Positions 55,351 through 64,000 of a stretch of DNA of 64,000 bases are shown here, piece after piece. A program made the position numbers and the translations under genes. The DNA is from Crossaster papposus. Its lineage: Eukaryota; Echinodermata; Asteroidea; Velatida; Solasteridae. Each line of letters begins with the position of its first letter. Position 1 is the first letter of the stretch. Location: NCBI GenBank assembly GCA_037893245.1, contig JBAIAA010000313.1, forward strand, positions 866,001 to 930,000, given 5' to 3'. A model generated the notes under the pieces. That model was not told the DNA's origin and made no database searches. It saw only the letters and a program-made list of their open reading frames with translations.

Positions 55351-55429
55351 GTCTCGCTGTATTTATGAATAAGGATAAAACTGCTGCAAACTGCTTACTG
55401 GCTGGAAAGACCTGATATATACAAATCTC

Positions 55430-55900
55430 GCACACGGCACCAATGCATGAATGTGGTTTCTTACACGTCCGCAACAGGTGAACACTTTCCAGCTGCCACA
55501 GAACCACATCCGGTATTTCAGGACATAGTGCCCAATTTAAACAACTTGGCATGGCATTATACAAGTACATCGTACACGCGTATAGGCTAGGTGTACACGC
55601 CGACGACTTGTCATTATTAAAAGAATACTGGGTACTAGACGCGTTAATTTGCATTCGTCACAAATCACAGCGCGTGCGAGTAGCTATTTGAGCTATGCTA
55701 GTGAAATGTCCTCGAAATTTCACGGGCCTTTTCGGGTCTTTTCGAGCTTTTCGTCAAGACTGCAGGGTTTGGAACAGAACGCGTGTGTACAATCGAAGGC
55801 GCCCCCAATAAGCTCGTTTTCGAAGTATTGACGATTGAACTAGAGGAGACGGACCTCGGAACAAATGGAAAACCCAGTCTTGGAGCAAGACTACTCTGTC
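55430..55900. repeat. Rearranged relative of the 24726-25510 foldback
   Basis: 55661-55880 matches 25289-25500 directly ('acagcgcgtgcgagtag', 'tcttttcgagctttt', 'gagcaagact'), while 55440-55620 matches 24880-25230 in reverse. The inner segment is therefore inverted relative to the arm. Confidence 0.65.
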
Positions 55901-56214
55901 TTTGTTCATGCAACATGGTGATGGAGCCGGAGACAGAGCCTAAGTAGGGATTTGGAAAACGGACAATATGTCTAGTTTTCCTGTTTCTTCCGCTGTCAAC
56001 ATTGGTATTCGTATTACACGTTAGACGTATATAGTCGAATGACGTATGCCTTGAGGCGAATTATATACAAAATGAAAGATGTTTTGATGCTCTGTCGATT
56101 ACCCGAAAAATCTTAATTTCACCCATTGTTCTTTCTGGGCACCCGATGTAGTCTACTCTATATGAAAAACTACTAATTATAGCAAATACAACTATGACCA
56201 GATAAAGAAATCAG
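55901..56214. other. No feature recognised
   Basis: Unique-looking spacer. Confidence 0.4.
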
Positions 56215-56218
56215 TTAA

Positions 56219-56597
56219 AAGTAGGATACACCATTTTGCAGATATCGAATTTTTTACGACCGAGAAATTTTGAAATATCTTACTTATCTTACTTATCTTA
56301 CTTAAATAACGAGTGTAGGCATCAAGCAAAATTATTGCGCTAGATATACTGTTTTTGTAAAAAAAAATAAAAAATCATAAAAAAAACCACAATCGGATCG
56401 CGAAAAAAAGGGAACAACATAAGAACCAATGCCCGACGCTGGACAAAAACGAACGCCGTTTGTATTGCTTTTTTTAGCATCCATGATTGTAAAACTTCGG
56501 ATAGGTCAGTTAAACGATATTTACTATAAAATACAACCCTTCCCAAATCCACCCATTTATTAAAATTTATTATAACTACGAATGTTAAATCCTACCT
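56219..56597. mobile_element. TTAA MITE (AGGTAGGATACACC), complete but divergent
   Basis: TTAA at 56215-56218 and 56598-56601. The left end is AAGTAGGATACACCATTTTG and the right end AATCCTACCT. Confidence 0.72.
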
Positions 56598-56601
56598 TTA
56601 A

Positions 56602-57312
56602 TCAATCATGCATATTCTAAAATAGTAAGCAATACCGTACGGCGTAACGACGTTATAGCGCTATACGTCTGAGGTCAAAAACGTAGACTGAACATATGGT
56701 TTTACTTATGTAAATTACGAACACAAGTATTCATTAGTTATTAAATGTATCGGTGTGTGTATTTTAGAGGGGAGGAATATACCCATTGAAGATCGGTGTT
56801 ATCTCAGAAAGCACACAGGTGCCGTGGTATAAAACAGTAACAACAAAAAGTAAAAGTGAAAATGTTTAAAGACAATCACTGATGGGGACGTATAATTTGA
56901 TACCAGTTCGCGTTGGATGCCGTGTATATACACTCAAAGTGGGTTTTTGTCGGGATTCAAAACAGATGACGGATAATGCACGTCACGAGCAAGGTCAACA
57001 AATATCTGTCAGCGACCGGCTTGCAGCGAACAATGCCTGGAAATATCAGGACGTGCTGCCCACAGATGTTGGCCTGAACCCAATCTCGTTTTAAGGTTTG
57101 TGAAAAATAATCCAGCGCCTGGGGCCCGGTCAATGTACGATTATTGTGGCGCCAACTGGTTTAACCAATTAGCTCTCAGCTACAAACTGAGATCGTGGAT
57201 TAAACACCAAAACCTAAAATGGTGGAAATACAGAAAATAACTAATGGGGTCACTGAAACTTATTATATAATGACCGAAACAGAACAGTTAGCTGGGTTTC
57301 ACTCGACGTACC
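56602..57312. other. No feature recognised
   Basis: The frame at 56882-57094 has no recognisable homology. Confidence 0.4.
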
Positions 57313-57316
57313 TTAA

Positions 57317-57703
57317 TGGGATCGTATACGTTTGGTAATTGGAACCCACTGTTTGTTTCAATCCTATATAGTTATAGATATATACCATAAAACTAACCTG
57401 TAAAAATTTCATTTCAAAAGGTGGTCGCGATTTTGAGATATTGCCGAAAATCTGGAGCGGTTATGTCCACGCAGGAAGAATAATCTGCATTGGAATACAC
57501 AATCTGAGAAACGTCACTGCAGTAACGCTTCTCAGATTCAAATTTTTGGCGATAAAAAGGGATATCTTTTTTCCATAACCGCAGTACTTCGAAGTGAAAA
57601 GTTTCTACAAATGCATTATACTATCCAAAACTGGTGTACTTTTTACCAAGTAAGTTTCTATTGCCATATTTTTTGGAGTAATTACCAAACGTATACGATC
57701 CCT
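57317..57703. mobile_element. TTAA MITE (GGGATCGTATACGTTTGG), copy 2
   Basis: TTAA at 57313-57316 and 57704-57707. Similar to 16957-17347 end to end in reverse. Confidence 0.85.
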
Positions 57704-57939
57704 TTAACGACGAACATTTTCGTCAATTTCCTGTCAATCAGTTTGTTATCAATTAAGTAAAAATGAGAGTAATTACTCACTCGGTTTAGGCGTGTCTCCG
57801 ATACACAGTACCCTCGCCCAAATTGTTGTGAACATTTTTAACGAAAATAAGGCAAATTGACTAACTTGTGTCTGATTTTTCGAACAAAAACAACAACAAC
57901 CTACCGTGGTTTTGGCGAGTGTGTAAACACCGGCAACTG

Positions 57940-58275
57940 TAGTGCGAAATACGGTACGCTCTGGAGACGTGAACACAATGGGGACAATGGGAGTGAAAAG
58001 GTCTCCAAAGGGTAATTTCTATAGATGAATAGGTCTCCACAAAGAATTTCACGAATTAGATTTTTGGATTGTACTTAAATTACTCAAAAACTATAGGGTT
58101 AGGATGTGGGTTAGGGTTAGTGTTTGGGTTAGGGTATAATATAGGGTATATTGGGTCGAAATTTCAACCCAGGAAAATAATTGTGGTTAAAACGGGAGCA
58201 TTTTGAAAAACGTGCTCGACTTTCTAACCATTTTGTACACGAGAACAAAGCCATGTCTCCACAGTGATACAAACA
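57940..58275. repeat. Dispersed repeat with CCCTAA words, copy 2 (inverted)
   Basis: Reverse complement of 44195-44540. Includes 'gggttagtgtttgggttagg' and 'gagaacaaagccatgtctcc'. Confidence 0.82.
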
Positions 58276-58825
58276 CGCGAATGAGTGTGTATTTCGTTTG
58301 TGTACCAACCTTGCAAACGCTGTGTGGACCAGCAAACAAATTTAAAGATGTCCACACAATACACGAACCGAAGACGCTGTGTGGACTTGCACATGTCCAC
58401 ACAATGGATTTAGAGGGAAAACCGGGTAATGGTCATCCGTCGCAGAATAAAAGGAAAACACCCGAGGGAGCCAGAATTGAAATTTGGGGTGAAATAAATA
58501 TAATTACCTGGATGCTAGAGAAAGAAATAATATTTGGGCCGACAATTCTTAACTACACGAATACAAAGCATAGGAATATACACACAAGGTTTATGCAATG
58601 TAGGTCTGGGGTTTCAAAAGACCACTTTAGATTTGTCCATTATGTTGCCTATCACTGTTATGATTGGTCAGATGATCATGGAAGCAAGTCTGAACTTTGA
58701 CTGGATCGGTCTTTAGTCGATCCTCTCCGGTTGCACCGTACGTTGAGCTTGCTCCGAATGTACCGTGCTTACCCGCGTGTATAAGAGTCATGCAGTATCC
58801 CAATGTAATACACATTAATAGCAGA
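58276..58825. other. No gene recognised
   Basis: 'tgtgtggac' and 'gtccacacaa' words recur at 58320-58410. The 165-codon frame at 58203-58700 has no recognisable domain. Confidence 0.35.
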
Positions 58826-58884
58826 CTATGGCAAGCCAAAGCGGAATTAATTCAAAACCGTATTTTTTGGCCAACACCCAAAAT

Positions 58885-59225
58885 TTCATGCAAGACTAAC
58901 TCGTTTTTTCGTGCAAGACCCAATATTTCGTGCAATACCCCCAACAAAATCGTCCAAGACTTAATTTATCGTGCAAGACCAACATTTTCCTGCAAGACCA
59001 AAATTTTCCTGCAAGACCCAATTTTATATGCAAGACCCAATTTTTCCTGCAAGACTCAATTTTACATGCAAGACCAAAATTTTCCTGCAAGACCCAATTT
59101 TACATGCAAGACCCAAATTTTCGTGCAAGACTCAATTTTTCGTGCAAGACCCAATTTTTTGTGCAAGACTCAATTTTTCGTGCAAGACCAAATTTTACAT
59201 GCAAGACCAAAATTGTGTGCAACAC
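58885..59225. repeat. 19-bp minisatellite TGCAAGACCCAATTTTNC
   Basis: About 18 units spaced 19 bp apart with variable last bases (TTCG, TTCC, TTACA). Mirror array at 63530-63825. The Cys/Lys/Thr repeat frames it opens are artefacts. Confidence 0.92.
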
Positions 59226-59835
59226 CAAAATGTTCGCGCAAGATGCACGTGACCTATTGTGTATGGTGGCTCTGAAGGGACATCGCACATTTCTGCGTAG
59301 ATTTGTTTCAACAGAACGTGTTTAGCATTCGAATGTCGAATAAGGAGCTTGTAGTTTGTGTTGAACATCAAACGAGGAAAGCAGCTTCGTACAGTAACGT
59401 TCAGATGTTGACCTTTTCCATCCGTTACCAATCAAAATCACTTCATTTCAAATGCAGATTACTACGCAACTATGGACAAATATTCAAATAAAAATAACCA
59501 CCAGGTAAATAAATTTCCATTCTTAAATGTTTTCTGTTCTTTTCAACTTTGATTGTATTATTAACTTAACAAATTTACATAAAACAAATATATTATAAAA
59601 TTGTTATTATTCAATCTGCACAAACCTTTCAAGAATTTGCAATTTAGATACAAACTTTTGCACAGTATTAGTAGAAATAGCTATCTCCCCCCCCCCCCCC
59701 CCCACATAATTGAATCTAACTAAATACTCAAGTGTAGGCACCTGTGCTTGAAATCTACAGTTAACAATAAATTTCAAATAATGCAAAAATTCAATATTGT
59801 ATCAAAAACAATAGATTGACATTACATAGTTATGT

Positions 59836-59990
59836 TTAAACGCACATGAGCATGGCTTTCCCACCAGTTTCCAAATTAAATCCATTTATTTTAACTTGTT
59901 CACAATCAAACAAAATATGCTTTATTACCTCGGAAAAATTTGAACAAAAAGCGGGAGAATCATCATTCACAATTTTCATTTGGAAAAGTC
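59836..59990 (-). pseudogene. LINE C-terminal (zf-RVT-like) relic, left copy
   Basis: The minus strand reads IIRLFQMKIVNDDS, FCSNFSEVIKHILFDCEQV. It resembles the C-terminal tail of LINE reverse transcriptases ('C..C...E...H.LF.C..V', from memory), with the first cysteine of that motif missing. Mirrored at 62661-62800. Confidence 0.6.
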
Positions 59991-59992
59991 TA

Positions 59993-60618
59993 ATAATATT
60001 CTCCATTAAAGTATTCCTATTAATGTTACTGGAAGGTTTTAGGTAATAAGGAGACAGTGGCACTTAGGGAGACTTAGGGAGTACAAACAAAGGAAATTTT
60101 CGAGAGGAACAAAGGAAACTCCTCGATTTACACCATAAACAAACGTGACTGTGCATGTGTGTGTGTGTGTGCAACGCAGGCTTTTCCCTAAGAATATTTG
60201 GAGGTGCATTATACTATGCATCACCTAAATTATTATCGTTTGTATAATCAAAATTAATTGATAATAAAATATACTTCTCGTATGGTTATGTAAAACAAAT
60301 GTACTGCATTGTCATGTTAACATATCATTTACATTTTTCATAATTGTTTTGATTTGTGTTTAATTTCAGATTAAACCCAGTTCCACAAGTTAAACATCTG
60401 CGTATGAGCGTCTAACGGGTTTAGCAAACCAGGATTGCGTTACAGTGTGCACTGATTAGAGGCCTTGAATAATAGAATAAAGATAGTTAGTCATCTCTTT
60501 TTTTGCAATGGTAAAATTATTCCCTAAATAGAGGGGTCCAAGATATTTATTTTATGCACCGGAGAGATATTTCTTTCTGCCATCCCGGTCATTTAGAAGA
60601 ACATTTTGAAAGAGGGAT
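59993..60618. other. Spacer of the inverted duplication, left part
   Basis: Holds a fragment of the GCACTTGGGGAGACA repeat (60040-60085) and a short (GT)n. No gene seen. Confidence 0.5.
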
Positions 60619-60806
60619 TTGCGAGAAATCAGTGTTGATTTATGGAGGAAGAGGTATAATGCGGTTTGTCTAATGAACAAACGTGTTCCTTTTTTAAATT
60701 CTAGAATGTTCAAACCTCCAGTAGTACTGTCAAATTATTTTTGTGAATTTGACATTCATAAAAAGGACTGGAGTACGATTTATTATTTGACTTTTAGATC
60801 TTGTAA
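60619..60806 (+). pseudogene. LINE reverse transcriptase relic, part 1 (before hAT insertion)
   Basis: The frame reads LWRKRYNAVCLMNKRVPFLN to KKDWSTIYYLTFRSC and is cut by the hAT element at 60807. Rejoined after 62053 it reads RSCKEVKT, stop, IFQYKINRN, which fits the LINE pattern 'DW..IY.LPF..T..TKLQ.FQYKI..RI' (from memory). Decayed before or after the insertion. Confidence 0.6.
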
Positions 60807-61829
60807 TAGCGCTGGACGATACGGCGATTTTTTCGTGACGATACGATATTCGCAAAAGAAATCGGAATCGCATACATTTTAATACATATCGAAAAGTCGG
60901 CATATCGCCGATATCGTTTTTGAAATCGGCTACCTTTTCGTGACTCGCATTTTCCTTTTAAAAAATCGGCAATACTTGTGTTTCAGTTCAAACTTGTATC
61001 CACTGGAACCGGCAGTCATTGTGCACAATGCGCCTGCCAAGCTTGATGAATAGGGACTTTTCGATTTGCACGTTTACTAGTAGACTGCGACGTATGCGGT
61101 CATTTGTGAAGCAGTGCGCATGCGCATCGACGAACTCGTCGTTCGTAGCAGAATTCTCGAACGCGTTCAACCTTGTTTTGCCGTCGTTGGAAAACTGTGA
61201 CGACGTAGTGTGCATAGCGCGCGCCAAACATAAGGCATGACGTCACTGAATGAGCGTAGTCGTAGTCGTAGAAATCGAAAAGGTAAGGTACAACATTTAG
61301 CGTGCCGCATACGTCGCAGTCTACTTGTGACCGCATACGTCGCAGTCAAACGTGCAAATCGAAAAGTCCCTAATGATAAACATAGCCGGCCATGTGTAGT
61401 GTGGCATGGCATTTACCAACACACAACGCGCGCCGCATGGTCCTGACGACTGCGCGTGGCCTGATGACGTATGACCCGGTTACCGGCGCGCGGTGTGGTG
61501 TGCAATCTGTACTCAATGAACAGACTTGTTTAAGCGTATCGCGCATGTCTCAGTGTAACCAATACTCGCAAACAAGTGCGAGACTGAGCGCCACAGACCG
61601 GATTTAATAGAAGACTAGAATTCGTACAACACCGGCCCCTGCTGAGTTCCACGCTGATTGGCCGAGAACGTTATGTATTATGTATATGCAGCACATCAAC
61701 CTCGTTACCATGGCTACGATTATGCCTTGCGCGATCTATAGCCCCTTTCACACTAGACGATTTCCCCGGCAATTCCCCGGGAAATTATGCATCCTTAATC
61801 TTTTGCCGATTTTATCGCCATATCGCGGG

Positions 61830-61875
<46 letters not shown>

Positions 61876-62045
61876 GGGGGGTATACGTACGCGCAAGGTG
61901 TTTGATGGACGATCATGGCGATACTTACAGAAAGCTGCTTTGGGGGTGTTCGAAAGCTGTTTGAGCGTACCTTTGGCGACATTTTTTCATGCCTTATTTT
62001 TTTGCCGATATCGACTACGAAAAATATAAATATCGCCAGCCCTAT
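60807..62045. mobile_element. hAT-like element, 1,239 bp, nested in a LINE relic
   Basis: The ends TAGCGCTGGACGATACGGCG and TATCGCCAGCCCTA are flanked by an exact 8-bp duplication TCTTGTAA (60799-60806, 62046-62053). Sub-terminal 'cgatatcg' words recur. No transposase frame; carries a G-run at 61830-61874. Inner inverted words 'ctgcgacgtatgcggtca' / 'tgaccgcatacgtcgcag' lie at 61084-61345. Confidence 0.86.
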
Positions 62046-62110
62046 CTTGTAAGGAGGTTAAAACATAAATCTTCCAGTATAAAATTAATAGGAATTCTTC
62101 AACCCTATAA
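62046..62110 (+). pseudogene. LINE relic, part 2 (after hAT insertion)
   Basis: Reads SCKEVKT, stop, IFQYKINRNSS, continuing the frame broken at 60806. Confidence 0.5.
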
Positions 62111-62660
62111 CTCCCTACCCCATTTTTCTTGCACATAACCTAAATCATGCAAAATCCTGCAAATCCAAAGTGTTAAAACTCTATGTAACCTCAAGCCTGC
62201 AAAATCTTGCAGTGGGTTTACCATTGAGCTATAAGCACCCAAACAGGAAACAAACGCTGCTAAGTGTAGTATTACAACAATGGTATGCACACATGACTCT
62301 TGGTATGCTAACGTTTCCTGTCCTTGTCACATTGCACATTGCACATTGACTGAAGCTCCATGGAAAATGTGCATAGAGCATGAGCAGTGTGAAAGTACAA
62401 AGTAACAAATAACCTAAATCCCCCAAAATCCTCATTTAGATAAATACCAAAGTAACCCAAATCCTGCAAAATCATTAGTTTAGGCCTTATGACCTGAATC
62501 CTACCCTCCGTCCAGTCACAAAAACTCCAAACGCACCAATATTGCAAAGTCCCCCGATTCATCAACTACAGTTCCAAGTCCCTCAATGATCCTGCAAACT
62601 CCTGCATTTTGCAAAGAGAATTTTGGAGGATTTGGGATGGTTAGGGTTAATGACGAATGT
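62111..62660. repeat. Degenerate 'ATCCTGCAAA' repeat region
   Basis: Words such as 'aaatcctgcaaa' and 'cctaaatc' recur irregularly from 62130 to 62640 ('aacctaaatcatgcaaaatc'). It looks like a decayed tandem repeat. Confidence 0.55.
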
Positions 62661-62800
62661 TAGACTTTTCCAAATGAAAATTGTGAATGATGATTCTACC
62701 TCTTTTTGCTCAAATTTTTCCGAGGCAATGAAGCATATTTTGTTTGATTGTGAACAAGTTCAAATACTGGATTTAATTTGGAAACTGGTGGGAAAGCCAT
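62661..62800 (+). pseudogene. LINE C-terminal (zf-RVT-like) relic, right copy
   Basis: Reads LFQMKIVNDDS, FCSNFSEAMKHILFDCEQV, the mirror of 59836-59990. The two copies differ by a few residues. Confidence 0.6.
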
Positions 62801-63889
62801 GCTCATGTGCGTTTAAACATAATTATGTAATGTCAATCTATTGTTTTTGATACAATGTTGAATTTTTGCATTATTTGAAATTTATTGTTAACTGTAGATT
62901 TCAAGCACAGGTGCCTACACTTGAGTATTTAGTTAGATTCAATTATGTGGGGGGGGGGGGGGGAGATAGCTATTTCTACTAATACTGTGCAAAAGTTTGT
63001 ATCTAAATTGCAAATTCTTGAAAGGTTTGTGCAGATTGAATAATAACAATTTTATAATATATTTGTTTTATGTAAATTTGTTAAGTTAATAATACAATCA
63101 AAGTTGAAAAGAACAGAAAACATTTAAAAATGGAAATTTATTTACCTGGTGGTTATTTTTATTTGAATATTTGTCCATAGTTGCGTAGTAATCTGCATTT
63201 GAAATGAAGTGATTTTGAGTGGTAACGGATGGAAAAGGTCAACATCTGAACGTTACTGTACGAAGCTGCTTTCCTCGTTTGATGTTCAACACAAACTGCA
63301 TTTGAAATGAAGTGATTTTGAGTGGTAACGGATGGAAAAGGTCAACATCTGAACGTTACTGTACGAAGCTGCTTTCCTCGTTTGATGTTCAACACAAACT
63401 ACAAGCTCCTTATTCGACATTCGAATGCTAAACACGTTCTGTTGAAACAAATCTACGCAGAAATGTGCGATGTCCCTTCAGAGCCACCATACACAATAGG
63501 TCACGTGCATCTTGCGCGAACATTTTGGTGTTGCACACAATTTTGGTCTTGCATGTAAAATTGAGTCTTGCACAAAAAATTGGGTCTTGCACGAAAAATT
63601 GAGTCTTGCACGAAAAATTTGGTCTTGCATGTAAAATTGGGTCTTGCAGGAAAAATTGAGTCTTGCAGGAAAAATTGGGTCTTGCATATAAAATTGGGTC
63701 TTGCAGGAAAATTTTGGTCTTGCAGGAAAATGTTGGTCTTGCACGATAAATTAAGTCTTGGACGATTTTGTTGGGGGTATTGCACGAAATATTGGGTCTT
63801 GCACGAAAAAACGAGTTAGTCTTGCATGAAATTTTGGGTGTTGGCCAAAAAATACGGTTTTGAATTAATTCCGCTTTGGCTTGCCATAG
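62661..63889. repeat. Right arm of the ~1.2-kb inverted duplication
   Basis: Reverse complement of 58826-59992. Carries a direct 104-bp tandem duplication (63195-63298 and 63299-63402, starting 'gcatttgaaatgaagtgatt') that the left arm lacks, and a shorter 19-bp array (63530-63825). Confidence 0.9.
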
Positions 63890-64000
63890 CAGACGCCATG
63901 CAATGAGCGCGCACCGGCGCCACCATCTGCCGTACAAATTGCTAGTTTAATATTACCAATGAAGAGCTCTTCGTCGTCCACTTAGAGTCCACTTGGTGGT

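Larger units (their letters stand above)
58826..59992. repeat. Left arm of a ~1.2-kb inverted duplication
   Basis: Reverse complement of 62661-63889. The outer end is 'ctatggcaagccaaagcgg' and the inner end 'tggaaaagtctaa'. Contains the 19-bp minisatellite and a LINE C-terminal relic. The arms differ in minisatellite copy number and in a 104-bp tandem duplication present only in the right arm. Confidence 0.9.

Noticed and set aside
58203..58700. 165-codon plus-strand frame
   Set aside because: Its first part is antisense to a dispersed repeat shared with 44195-44540; the rest has no recognisable domain.
58885..59225. Regular short repeats resembling a CRISPR array
   Set aside because: There are no unique spacers of constant length, the repeat runs head to tail, and the DNA is from an animal.
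58697..59325. Frames with CKTQF/ARPNF repeats, and their mirror at 63428-63937
   Set aside because: Made by the 19-bp minisatellite; the mirrored copies come from the inverted duplication.

Overview
This is eukaryotic, animal-type DNA: split genes with GT-AG introns, tRNA-derived SINEs, LINE and Penelope-like relics, many short inverted-repeat DNA transposons, and TTAGGG-type arrays inside some elements. A GnRH/AKH/corazonin-type receptor plus the general repeat style suggest a marine invertebrate deuterostome, most likely an echinoderm. That placement is inference from memory, not a search.

Only two protein-coding genes can be supported, both on the minus strand. (1) The first coding exon of coatomer subunit epsilon (COPE, 1687-1785); the gene continues off the left edge, so 1-1686 is its first intron. 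(2) A complete three-exon class A GPCR of the GnRH/AKH/corazonin receptor superfamily. Its exons are 42041-42565, 20966-21170 and 18678-19174, giving 408 residues, with introns of 20,870 bp and 1,791 bp in phases 0 and 1. No second gene was recognised from 42.6 to 64 kb.

The rest is repeat. 1.8-18.7 kb (COPE upstream side to receptor 3' side) holds foldback MITEs, a 58-unit perfect 15-bp satellite, a 2.4-kb element with 572-bp inverted repeats and TTAA target duplications, a 20-bp minisatellite and a perfect 50-bp hairpin. The receptor introns (19.2-21.0 and 21.2-42.0 kb) hold a G-rich minisatellite, Harbinger-like elements, two foldback elements with telomere-like arrays, a hAT element with poly-G termini, a Penelope-like relic, LINE tails and a full tRNA-derived SINE. 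42.6-64 kb holds more of the same, a SINE, three tRNA-like sequences, and a 1.2-kb inverted duplication around a LINE relic split by a second hAT element.

The most unusual signal is a group of seven foldback elements in four sequence families (four copies of one, one each of three others). All share a terminus GCGA/GCAA followed by a T-run, all have 9-bp target duplications, and all targets fit N-R-M-C-C-G-S-N-N. One family carries TTAGGG arrays in its loop and TGACGTCA motifs in its arms. One copy sits inside the B box of a tRNA-derived SINE.
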